From: Taxillus chinensis
Taxonomy: Eukaryota > Streptophyta > Magnoliopsida > Santalales > Loranthaceae
Length of the DNA: 64,000 nucleotides
Assembly: GCA_023512835.1 (NCBI GenBank)
Contig: CM042087.1
Coordinates: 17,144,853 to 17,208,852 of the forward strand
Direction of reading: 5' to 3'
The translations under genes were made by a program, and so were the position numbers. Shown piece by piece: positions 21,831 through 32,603 of this stretch (positions are counted from its first letter, which is position 1; every line of letters starts with the position of its first letter). The notes below the pieces were generated by a model. It searched no databases and was not told the origin of the DNA. It saw only the letters and a program-made list of their open reading frames with translations.

Positions 21831-22570
21831 GGTATTGTTCATGGATAGTACCCTAGGTACATATCCATGTTCTTGTAGCAATTGAAACAAATACACTTTC
21901 TTCATATGCATTTGTGAAGCCTTCTCCAATCATCCTTCAGCCTTCTACATTATTGGAGTGTTCTGGGAGAGGGTTGTTGTTCACATTCGGCATCCCCGTC
22001 ATTGTGGAAAAATCTAACCAATTTGCATCTTTCAAAGCCTGGACCTTCCTTTTGAATGCTATGCAGTTTTCAATATCATGTCCTACTCCACCAGCATGAT
22101 ACTCGCATCTGGCATCTGGTTTATACCAAACCGGGGGAGGAGACCTTATTTCTCCCAAGGGTGTAAGGAGTACCGACCTTGCTTCTAAAAGCTTGGGATA
22201 TAACTCCGCATATGTCATTGGAATTGGATCAAACTCTTGCCGTGGCCGACGAGGGGCCTGATTCGATCCTGCATGCTGGGTTTGGGCCCTTAGTTAACCT
22301 TGTCCTTGGAGTGCAGGTCTAGGTCCTTCCGGAGCTGAAGCCCTTGGTTGCTCTTGGTATGGTGCTCTCGGTTGAAATAGGTTTGGTTCCATTGGATATA
22401 GAAATGGAACCCCTCCTTGTGGCAAATAGGGCATTAATTGGGGAGCGAGAGTAGGTGTAGCATAGGCAGCTATTGGTGATCCTCTATAGTACCCTAGTGC
22501 TTGGTAGAATGTCGGTTGTATTGTTGGGTGCGATTGGTATACTAGGTTGGTCTCATTTTCCTTCTTCTTC
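21831..22570 (-). pseudogene. Gag fragment of an Ogre-like element, inverted
   Basis: Minus-strand frames at 22294-22570 and 21937-22218 encode sequence closely similar to O1 Gag residues downstream of the capsid: a P-rich linker with YQALGYYRGSPIAAYATP, then MTYAELYPKLLEAR, PPPVWYKPDARCEYHAG with the CHHC knuckle, and FKRKVQALKDANWLDFS. Non-coding homology to the start of O1 pro continues to 21831. It has a stop between the two frames and is cut at both ends: on the right by a junction with the LTR of element A at about 22567-22570, on the left by the LTR-like sequence ending at 21830. Confidence 0.8.
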
Positions 22571-24307
22571 CCAAATTCTTGAGGTAGGGATTTCTTGATC
22601 AACCCTTGAAACTCTCTCACAAAATTCTGTATTTTTACCTGTCATGGATGTGATGTTGGGTATATACCTATATATATATAAGCGCGTGTTGGTTTATTGT
22701 GAGATTTTCAATAGATATCTGGGGGAAAATTGATTTGGATGGCGTGGGTTTGTTTGGATGGGTGGTTAAGCATGAGTGTAGAGGCTGGAATTGAAAATAG
22801 GCCTTGTATCCTAGGTTTAACGCCTAATAATTTACAAACTAACCGGAATTGGAGGTGGGTTCTTTAGAGAGAAGTCTTTAGAATAACAAAACAAAGAAAA
22901 CTGTGCAAAAACATGGCTGCACGCCAATTTGCACGCCATATCCCCAATTGGCGTGCAGGTCCAATTGCCCTAAAAATTTACCCCGGACATCCCTGAGGTG
23001 TGTAGAATGTAGGGAGCCAAAAATACCCCTGCACGCCATATGGCCTATATGACGTGCACCCTTCATTTTGCTTCTTTTGGCTGCCCTATTTAGCTAGAAG
23101 TCCCTTGTGTGAAAAATAGAGTGATTTGGGTAATGGGCATGAGTTGAATTTGTCTTAAAATTTGCCAAAACAGCTAAAAAACACTTATGTTGGTAGAACT
23201 GTAAATTGTGAATGTTAGTGAATGCCGTTACACAGTGTGAGCTGAATGCACTGTTGATTTACATTGATATATCTGAGTTATGCTTGCTGAGTTGCATTGA
23301 TATATTTGAGTTGTGCTCTCTGAGTTACTTTGTGCTGAGTTGAGATGTATGCCTGAGTTGTATTACTGAGTTACACTTGCGTTTGAGTTGTGTTTGCTGA
23401 GATGTACTTGAAATGTATTTGCTGAGATGCTGTGAACTTGTATTTGAGAATGAGTACCCAAACACTCATGGGTTGTGATGACTTATGGGCCAGGCACAAC
23501 TACTGGACCCCCTTTGAGATTTGGCCAGGACTGCGGTCCTGAGTCTCGGTGTAGCACTCACGACGGTGGGCTAGGTCTGCACCCATTCTTGAGGGTAGGT
23601 ATGGCATCCGAGGAGGTGATGGCCATATCTGACTCGGGTGGAAAATGTTGTATTGGTGACCATGCAACATTCGCCTGGATGTGGTATGTCATGTCGCCGT
23701 GGTGGTGGGGTGTCCTCCGCCCTCCAGTGTGGACTCAGGTAAATGGTGTGTTACTGGGTGATGTGTGCTGTTTAGCTTTAGGCACAACACGAGCACAAGC
23801 ATACACTTGTCATGCATATTATAGAGTGGGACGGGTCAGGGGAGACTGGAACCCTACTGAGCTATGGTTTGCTCACCCCTTCTATAAACTGTTCTTTTGC
23901 AGGGTCTAGCAGGTGGTAGGTGAAAGAGCTGTGGTGGTAGGCTATTGAGGCTGAAGATTTTATTAATTTCATTGTTTTTGTGGAATTGTGCTTTTATGGT
24001 TTCGATTGTTTGTAAACAGAATATATTATGGTTTGATGAGAGTTTTTCCCCAACTAAGTTGAAATAGACTTTGAGCCCCTTTGAAATGTAATAAATTAAG
24101 ATATGATTATCATTTAATTTGTGGTTGTATGCATGGTTTGGGAGCAGGAGCATGCCCCGTGGCATGTAGCCTGGTTGTACAAGTTTGGGACAGCACCCAT
24201 GTCAAGTCCCCTTTCTTTTAGGTGCTTGCACCAACCCCTTGACCCTTTGGGTGCGGGCATGGGCGGTCATTACCCATATCCAAGTGAAAGGAAATTGGGG
24301 CGTGACA
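22567..24307 (+). repeat. 5' LTR of A, 5'-truncated
   Basis: Starts at TTCCCAAATTCTTGAG, which matches 60700 onward in the 3' LTR. The first ~590 bases of the LTR are absent, replaced by the inverted Ogre-like gag. Ends GGGGCGTGACA. Contains two hairpins (22930-23057), TGAGTT-rich quasi-repeats (about 23270-23410), and a conserved acceptor-like TTCTTTTGCAGGGTCTAGC (about 23890-23910). Confidence 0.88.
22930..23057. repeat. Two LTR hairpins, 101 bp apart (A)
   Basis: TGCACGCCA...TGGCGTGCA at 22930-22957 (perfect 9-base arms) and GCACGCCATAT...ATATGACGTGC at 23031-23057 (one mismatch). They sit at the same LTR position as the arrays of C and E. Confidence 0.85.
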
Positions 24308-24310
24308 ATA

Positions 24311-24322
24311 TGGTATTAGAGC
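24311..24322 (+). promoter_or_regulatory. PBS of A (tRNA-iMet type, one mismatch)
   Basis: TGGTATTAGAGC follows the LTR after three bases. C, E and F have TGGTATCAGAGC at the same place. Confidence 0.85.
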
Positions 24323-24744
24323 GCAAGTTCATGGTCTAGTGGACTTAGGATAGTGGGGAGGGATAATTACTTTTGAGGCTCCCAGGAGGCAGTATAGGAC
24401 ACGCCTGATCACCGTGGTTCTATCTGGGTTTCTGGGGTGTACTCAGGGGTAGTTAGACCAAGGAGTTGGACATTTGCATTTGGGTTGGGGTGCATACATG
24501 CATTGGCATTAGGGCACTAGTTTAATTTCAATATAAATGTTATGATTTGGAATGTTGTGTTGCTGAAAATTGTTGCTGAAAATTTTTGCTGCGAATTCTT
24601 GTTGAGAATTGTTGCCGTGCAATTCTGAGTGATTATCCTGTATGTTTACATGTGAAAAGTTGCTTGAGTACCTCATGGCCTATGGGGATGAGGGTGTATA
24701 GAGCCTGAGAGATGCTGACTCTAGTCTTGTTTAATATGTAGACT
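24323..24744 (+). other. Untranslated leader of A
   Basis: About 420 bases between PBS and gag, collinear with the leaders of C (37712-38255) and E (51380-51868). No gene seen. Confidence 0.75.
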
Positions 24745-26862
24745 ATGCCTCCTAGGAGAGTAACCCGAGCTACCCCAACTGTAGAAGATGAATCTTCTGC
24801 ACGTGTTGGACAGGAGAGAGAATAGCGAGTAGAGGGCGATGATCCCCTGGAGCGGATCATGGCCCAAGTCCGGGCCTTAAGTGAGAACGTGTAGGGAATG
24901 CGTGAGGATCTCAGGGGGGAGATCCTAAACGAGGTACGTCAGGAGATGATGGCACGACAGGCAGCGCCACCCTCTCCACCCCGTGAGGCAGGACCTTCGC
25001 GTAGGCAAGAAGGGCCGATGAGGCAGGAAGAGGGAGATGTGGTGACACGGTTCCGAAAGGAACACCCACCAAGGTTCAAGGGAGGAGCTGAACCTTTAGC
25101 AGCGGAGCATTGGCTGCGACAGATCGAGCATATATTCTCCTTTCTCCGACCCCAGGAGGAAGACAAGGTGAGGCTGGCAGTCCGACAATTGGAGGAGGAA
25201 GCTTTGGAATGGTGGCTTAGCGTTTCAGGAAGCCGGGACATGGAGGCCATGTCCTGGAATGAGTTCCTCCAGTTGTTCCATGAGGAGTTCTTCCCTGAGT
25301 CACTGCGGTGGCAGAAATGGGAGGAGTTTAGCAGTTTTAAGCAGGGATCGCGTACGGTGGCAGAGTATGAACGAGATTTTAGAGGGCTGAGTCGATTTGC
25401 TCTAGAAGCGATTTCAAGGGAGGACCTGAAGGCCCATAAGTTTACCATGGGACTCAGACCTGCCCTGAAGCAGAGAGTAGAGATGCTGCGATTGAAGACT
25501 TATGCTGAAGTCGTGGATACAGCAAAAATTGTGGAGAGAGGATTAGAAGAGGATAGACAGGCTCATCAGGAGCGGCTGGGACAGAGTACGTGTGACAAGC
25601 AGGGGGAAACCAAGAGACAAAAGGTTGAGCCTGGGAGTGGGACTCTTCCCAAGGACAGGGGTCAAGCTTCAATGGCTCCATCCCGATCCCGTTATTTTGG
25701 AGGACAGGGAGGCTCAGCTGTGAGTTTCCCAAGTGGGTGTACCTGTTGTGGCCAGTCAGGGCACGTCAAACGTGAGTGCCCTAAGCAGCACCTGACATGT
25801 CACTGCTGTGGGAAAATAGGACACATCAGTGTGGTGTGTTTCAGTAGAGGGAACAACCGGGGAGCTGGAAGTTTAACACAAGGAGGCAGGGGTGGGACCC
25901 AATTTCAAGCCCCAGTTCCGAGGCCAGCACGTTCTTGGCAAGCCAGTCAGGCTAGTTCCAGCTATACCAGACCACATGGGGAGAGACAACCACAAGGAGG
26001 TTCGAAGGGGAGTCTAAGTGGACCCCAGGCGGGGACTAAAGGAAAGGCAGTAGAGGCAAGTGGTGGGGCTAGCGAGGGCAGAGTGTTTGCGCTTACCTCA
26101 ACACCAGCTGAGAGGGAGGACTTACCATCATACTCCGAGGAAGGTGGAGCCAGACCTTCGGTAGTTCGAGGTACTATTTTAATATCTCGCACTGTTCTTG
26201 CTGTACTGTTTGATATTGGAGCTTCTTGCTCCCTGATTGCTGAGTCCTTGGTTGAGAGCCTTGGACTTGATTGTGTGAGGGCTGAAAGACCTCTAAGGGT
26301 CGAGTCACCAATGGGAGGTGTGGAGTCAATTTACCGAGTTTATCGTGAGTGTGTGCTCACGATAGGAGATGTTGAACTCTCATTTGATTTGTACGTGATG
26401 CCCATGAGAACTTTTAGTTTGATTCTGGGGATGGACTGGTTGATGGCCTTTCAGGCTAAGATTGATTGTTATAGACGACGAGTGTCATTTATTTCACCCA
26501 CAGGATCTTCCTGTACCCTAGTGGGTGAATGGGATAAAAATGCTGGGAGAGCTGGACCGACGAGGGAGGTATGGGGTAATATTACCCATAGACTTGCCAC
26601 ACTAACCTTTGAGGAGGAAGGCAACTTAGAGAAAAGGGTGTGGCCAGATGTTGTTGAAAATTTCCAGGACGTGTTTCCTGGAGAATTGTTGGAATTGCCC
26701 CCAAACAGGAGTATTGAGTTCATGATTGAGCTTTTGCCAGGGGTGGGACCCATCTCACAAGTAGCATACCGGATGAGACCTGCCGAGTTGCGGGAGCTTC
26801 AAAAGCAAATAAAGGAGCTTGGAGATAAAGGTTTCATTCGCCCAAGTACCCCTCACCTTGGG
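24745..26862 (+). pseudogene. gag-pro: Gag-pro and RT start of A, broken and truncated
   Basis: ATG 24745 (MPPRRVTRATP) aligns with the starts at 38256 and 51869. TAG stops lie at 24823 and 24892; thereafter one frame is open to 26862. The Gag capsid domain spans about 25040-25560 (PPRFKGGAEPLAAEHWL, WNEFLQLFHEEFFP). Two CCHC knuckles, CTCCGQSGHVKREC and CHCCGKIGHISVVC, lie at about 25738-25845. The protease active site reads LFDIGASCSLI (Ile codon at 26215-26217), while C and E have DTGA at this place. The linker to RT ends at FIRPSTP, where element B is inserted. Tekay-type assignment rests on the order of domains, long LTRs, and the chromodomain downstream. Confidence 0.87.
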
Positions 26863-29208
26863 TGTCACGCCCCCGAATTCCAAGAAAACCCAGAACTAGG
26901 AACATGACTTCCCCTTGCCTACACCCGAAAGGTCAAGGGGTTGGTGACTAGCACCAATAGAGACTACACCGCGGGTGCTGTCTCAAATATGCAACCCTGT
27001 ACAGTCATACATCAAGGGTAATCCTGTACTTTCCCATACATCATCATGCATACAATAAGTCAAACAGTCATACAGACATCACATCACAAACAGTATGCAA
27101 ATACAACTGTCCACGGACCCATGTCCGGGATACAAACATAATACAATACACAATACAGAATACAGTACTGTATCATACATCAGAGTAGTGGGCACGTCCT
27201 CCTGGAAGAAAGTCCTCCACTAGTCTCGGGTCACACCTGAAAAAGGTAAACAACAAGTAGGGGTGAGCGACAAGCTCGGTAGGTGACCCCAACACTCCAC
27301 ATCATGCAGACATACAAGTCTATACTACATGCTCGTGTACTCGTGCACTGTGTAGTGTGCACAATCATCAGGACTCAGCCTGCAAACAAACATCAGGACC
27401 TAGCCTGCCCACACAGGACAGCTTGTCCACGATCCTTAACAGGATTCCAGCTCAGGGCACTCAGCCCTACCACAGCGCTATATGCCCGGACACAGTCGCC
27501 ACACCGGCCTGCCATTGGCGCATATGCCTACCACGGCACAACGCAATATGCCTGGCCACAGTCACCACACAAGCCTGCCATCGGCGCATATGCCTGCCCC
27601 GTCAACCACATCGCACCATCGGTGCATCACAGTGAGAACCCAAACAAGTCATGGAGTCCATGCCCCAATACCTCACACCAACATACTAACATGAGTATGG
27701 CATGTCATTCTCAACATTTCCTTTAAAACTGTAGCCAGTCTACACAAGTAAATCCTCAATCCTTGATTTATGAAGTACCCATAGCAGCTATTTTCTTGAA
27801 ATCAAAAGTCCCGGCATTGGGTTCCCATATCATAAATAAGATAATCTGATTTTTGGGGATTTTTTTGAGATGTCTAACCCCACTTTGCAAAAATTCACCA
27901 CTACAAACTTTTGGGTTTTTCTGAGATTTTACACTAAATCCCAATTTTCACATTTTGAAATAGTGGGAATTAATTTTTCTAGTATTTTTATTTGAATCCA
28001 AATGGGGGGTATTTCGTTATTTACATTGTAACTTAAGTATAATACTACATAATGGTTTACAATGTAAATGTCCAGTGCGGTGCAGTACTGCGGAACACTG
28101 CTACGGAATACTGCTGCGGAATGGATGCTACGAATACACTGTTGCGGAGCGAAGCTACAGATCACTGCTGCTGATCCGGACTACTGATCCGGACTAACTA
28201 CTCCGGACTACTGATCCGGACTAAATGCTCCGGACTACTGATCCGGACTAGCGAAGCTGCTGACTCCATACTGTTGACTCCACATCTGCTGACTACAAAG
28301 CTGCGACTACAAAGCTGCGACCACGAAGCTGCTGGACTCCACGCTTACTGCGACTCCATAGCGCTGACTCACTACGAAGCTGCTGACTCCACAGCTGCTG
28401 ACTATGAAGCTGCTGACTACGAACTTCGACCTTGCAGTTCGCCCAGGGTACTGTTCATCATCGTTTTTGGCCTAATTTTCGTCTGGAATCAACCCAGCAA
28501 CCCCCAGGCACTCACAAACACGCGTTTTACTAAACATAGTACAAAATTACGTACCCAAACTGATATAAATCAGTTCTTAACCACAGATTTTATGCTAAAT
28601 CATCAGATCTAACCCCAAAATTGGGTTTCCCCCAAAACTTAGGGTTCATGCTCAAATTCATAATTTATGATAAATTCACGCATATTCCAAGACAGAATCG
28701 AGATAGGAGTTTCAAGGACACCTACCTGGAAGATTATTTGCGATCCTCCAGCTCCAATCGCCCCAAAATTGCCAAGTGAAGCTCTTCACCTTCTCTCTTT
28801 CTCTCTCTTGCTCAAACACGCACGCACCAAGCAAAATTAAAAGGATAATGCAGTTTCTTAATTATTTATACTGCTGCCAATAATTGGCCTCCTAGCAATA
28901 ATTGATCTCCCGAACGCAATAATTGACCTCCCGAGGTCACGAACTCCAAATTGAGCCCAATTACTGTCAAAACGCTTCAAATGACGAGCACAACACTAAA
29001 TAGATATTATTACACCCAAAAGACTGCCCAAACGCAAAGTCAACCAATAAACCCCGAAAAGTCAACAATCGGGTCAAATGGGGCCCTGACTCGGAATTGG
29101 GCCCAAGTACAATCAAAATGCTTACATCGACGATTACACTACCATCCAGATAGTTGCATTCTCATAGAATGGCTATTTCTCAAAACTATCCAAATACGAG
29201 TTTTTACA
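26863..29208 (-). repeat. 3' LTR of B
   Basis: On the minus strand it runs from TGTAAAAACTCG (29208) to GGGCGTGACA (26863), 2,346 bases. It holds a CTG/GAC-rich imperfect repeat at about 28080-28440. Collinear with 34678-35360 plus 46751-48216. Confidence 0.9.
28080..28440. repeat. GCTGCTGACT-type imperfect repeats in B LTR
   Basis: Two repeat types follow each other: units around ACTGATCCGGACTA and units around GAAGCTGCTGACTCC or ACAGCTGCTGACTAC. The partner LTR has the block at about 47280-47560. Units differ mainly at CTG trinucleotides. Confidence 0.8.
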
Positions 29209-29513
29209 TCCTCCCCACCTTAGGACTTTTCGTCCTCGAAAATAAAACACATGCCCAAAGGACATAGCAAAATCCAAGCTCAAGCACCGCACAACGACAA
29301 GACACAAAATATGATCATCAACATGATCACCAACCACACAGGTACAATGCAACTCACAACAAGCCAAAAAGGCTCACAAGATGTCAGGATGCCAACAATC
29401 AACAAGCTACACAATATCTCAAGTAACATATGCAAAACAAATGCATAAAACATAACTCATACCTCAGGGAAGGTCCTCACATCCTCCCCACCTCAGGACT
29501 GATCGTCCTCGAA
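29206..29513 (-). promoter_or_regulatory. PPT module of B, present twice
   Basis: Next to the 3' LTR, the minus strand reads TTCGAGGACGAAAAGTCC, then AAGGTGGGGAGGATGT (plus 29206-29240). A second copy with three mismatches in 35 bases is at plus 29479-29513, overlapping the end of pol, and is followed by TGTGAGGACC, which resembles an LTR start. The ~240 bases between are non-coding. Confidence 0.75.
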
Positions 29514-32500
29514 CAGCTCAGGATGAAGAACCCACATCTGGCTCTCTTTCTCCCAAGTCTGCTCCTCCATGCCTCGGTGTCGCCATAACACCCGAACTAG
29601 TGGGATCATCTTGCCTCGCAAGACCTGGTCCCGCCAATCCAGAATCTGTGCCGGCATCTCAACAACGGCACCATCATCAGCCAAGTCTATCTTGCGATAG
29701 TCCAACACATGAGAAGGATCAGGGTGATACCGCCTCAACTGAGACACATGAAACACATCATGTACTCGCGCCAACTCTGGTGGCAAAGCCAATCGGTAAG
29801 CCACTGCGCCCACGGTGGCAACAATCTCAAATGGCCCCACAAAACGAGGGGAAAGTTTGGATCCACGTCCAAACCTCCGATGCCCTCGACGCGGTGAAAC
29901 CCGCAAAAATACACGGTCCCCCACCTCAAACTGTAAGGGTCAACGCCTCTGGTCCGCATTGGACTTCTGTCTACTATGTGCTGTTAACATACGCTGTCTA
30001 ATCAACTGCACTATCTCCGTGGTTTCTCGAACCATATCGGGACTGAGAACCGCTGTCTCTCTCGTCTGTGCCCAACACAAAGGTGATCTGCAAGGCCGCC
30101 CATACAGCGCCTCATACGGAGCCATCCCAATCGTGGCCTGATAACTGTTGTTGTAAGAGAACTCTACCAAAGGAAGGTGAGTCTCCAAACAGCCTCCAAA
30201 ATCTAGGACACAGGCACGCAACATATCCTCGAGCGTCTGAATCATCCGCTCCGACTGACCATCCGTCTGCGAATGAAAGGCTGTACTGAGGTTCACCCTG
30301 GTACCCAAAGCTCACTGCAGCTGTCTCCAAAACTGAGAGGTGAACCTCGCATCCCGATCAGATACAATAGACAATGGGACTCCATGCAACCACACAATAA
30401 CATCAAGGTACCTCTGTCCCAAAGTCCTCACTGGGTCTGTCTTCTGAATCGCGATAAAATGCGCCGATTTGGTTAATCGGTCCACAATAACCCATATAGT
30501 GTCATGTCCCCTGGAACAAGGAAGTCCAGTGACAAAATCCATGGTCACGTGGTCCCATTTCCACTCTGGCACTGGCAATGACTGTAACTCACCAGTTGAT
30601 CTCAGGTACTCTACCTTGACCTGCTGACAGGTCAAACACCTCCTCACAAAATCAGCAACGGCCTTCCTCACGGCATGGTACATCTTGGTCCCACTAGGAT
30701 GTATAGCTAACCTCGACTGGTGAAATTCCCGAAGAACCTCCTCCTGAAGAGAAGTGGGAACTATCAGGCGACCCCTATACCTCAATATATGCTTAGCATC
30801 CTCAGTCCAATTAGAAGATGCCTGCCCAGTCTGAATCCTGTCGCGGATGACCTCACAATCAATGTCCCCCAGCTGATCCTCTATGATCTTGTGCTGCATC
30901 TCTGGGACTGCTACAACAACACTGAGGGTCCCTCGCCCCTCGCTGGTCACCATCTGCAACCTCATTGCTGCCAACTGACCCATCATCTCCCATTCCTTAA
31001 TGGCACAATGGGCCACCACGGCCCTGCTCTTCCTACTCAGAGCATCTGCCACCATATTACCCTTCCCAGGGGTGTACATCATATCAAACTGAAACTTCTA
31101 TAGGTACTCCACCCACCGCCTCTGCCTAAGGTTCAGATCTTGCTAAGAGAAGATATACTGTAAGCTCTTGTGGTCCGTATACACCACAAACTTCTCCCCA
31201 AGGAGATAATGCTGCCAGCTCTTAAGTGCAAAGATCACTACAGCCAACTCCAAATCATGCATGGGATAGTTCTGCTCATGTGGTCTCAACTGCCTAGACC
31301 CATAAGCAATCACCTGTCGAGTCTGCATCAGCACACAACCAAGTCCCACCCTGGAAGCATCACAATACACCTCGAAAGGCACACCCTCCTATGGAAGAAT
31401 CAAGATAGGTGCTGAGGTCAATCGTGCCTTCAGCTCCATGAAAGCACTCTCACACGCATCAGACCAAATGAAAGGAACTCCCTTCCTGGTCAGGTTCGTC
31501 ATAGGAGCTGCCAACTTGGAAAAATCCTCCACGAACCTCCGATAGTAGCCTGCCAAACCAAGGAAGCTACGAATCTCAAACACATTCGTGGGCCTCTTCC
31601 ATGACATGACTGCCTCAATCTTCTCAGGATCCATTGTGATACCCTCCGAAGATACCAGATGCCCCAAGAAGTGCACTTGTTGCAACCAGAAGTCACATTT
31701 CGTGAACTTCGCGTACAACCGATGCTCTTGCAAGGTCTGCAACACAACCTGCAAATGCTCCTCATGCTCCCTCTTGGTCACTGAATAAACCAAAATATCG
31801 TCGATGAACACCACAACGAACATATCTAAATATGGAGCAAACACCTGGTTCATCAATCCCATAAACACTGCTGGAGCATTCGTGAGCCCAAACGGCATCC
31901 CAAGCCACTCATAATGCCCATAGCGACAACTGAATGCGGTCTTAGGGATATCTGCCTCCCTAACCCTCAACTGATGGTATCCAAATCTCAAATCTATCTT
32001 GGAAAACCATCTCGCACCTCGAAACTGATCGAACAGATCATCAATCCTCGGCAATGGATACCTGTTCTTCACAGTCACCTAGTTCAGCTTCCGGTAGTCT
32101 ATACAGAGCCGAAGTGAACCATCCGCCTTCTTGGCGAACAACACTGGAGCGCCCCACGGTGAGCTACTCCGCCTGATAAAGCCTTGTGCCAATAGGTCAT
32201 CTATCTGTATCTTGAGCTCTCTAAGCTCTGTCGGTGCCATCCTGTAGGCCGCTAACCTGATCGGTGTTGTCCCTGGCAACAACTCGATCGAAAACTCTAC
32301 CTCCCTCATGGGTGGCAAACTAACTAAGTCCTCGGGAAACACATCCGGGAACTGATCTACAATGGGTGGCAAAATAGCCTTCCCCTCTCTCCTCCTGTCA
32401 ACTAACGTCAAGCTGGCTAACTGGTTGGTCACATCGCCCCACCCATGCCTCAAAGGTTCCAACCTGCATGCCTCCTCGGTCCACTCACCCACAAAGACAC

Positions 32501-32603
32501 CCCGCGTGCCCTCTGGCATGAGGAACGTCATGCGCCGTCGGAAACAATCAATCTTGGCCTCCACGGAGGCCAACCATTCCAAATCCAGGATAACAAATCG
32601 CAC
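29493..32603 (-). pseudogene. pol: Pol of B: RT, RNase H, integrase, chromodomain; broken
   Basis: One minus-strand frame with in-frame stops at about 32079, 31389, 31143, 31099, 30312 and 29940. RT has [36 protein letters not shown] and [12 protein letters not shown]. RNase H has [42 protein letters not shown] and ADALSR. Integrase has the HHCC finger (about 30700-30580), [22 protein letters not shown] and the Glu in DGQSERMIQTLED. The C-terminal ILDWRDQVLRGKMIPLVRVL with MEEQTWEKE is a chromodomain of the Tekay type, which is thought to guide insertion into heterochromatin. Catalytic residues are kept; several stops are consistent with C-to-T changes. Confidence 0.87.

Noticed and set aside
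19846..21835. GGTAT as target duplication of the LTR-like sequence ending at 21830
   Set aside because: A GGTAT occurs at about 19846, but the next bases do not start with TG and the 19868-19918 promoter would be inside in the wrong orientation; a 5-base match in this distance is expected by chance.
23475..23909. 144-codon frame in LTR A (and its copy at 61652-62008)
   Set aside because: Lies wholly in LTR sequence, differs by indels between the two LTRs, has no recognisable domain and no codon-level conservation visible.
24939..25448. 169-codon minus-strand frame and similar frames opposite gag and RT
   Set aside because: Shadows of the plus-strand gag-pol frames.
27283..27726. 147-codon frame in LTR B
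   Set aside because: LTR sequence with tandem units (GCCTGCC...GGCGCATATGCC); the copy at 35098-35379 and 46751 onward does not keep the frame.
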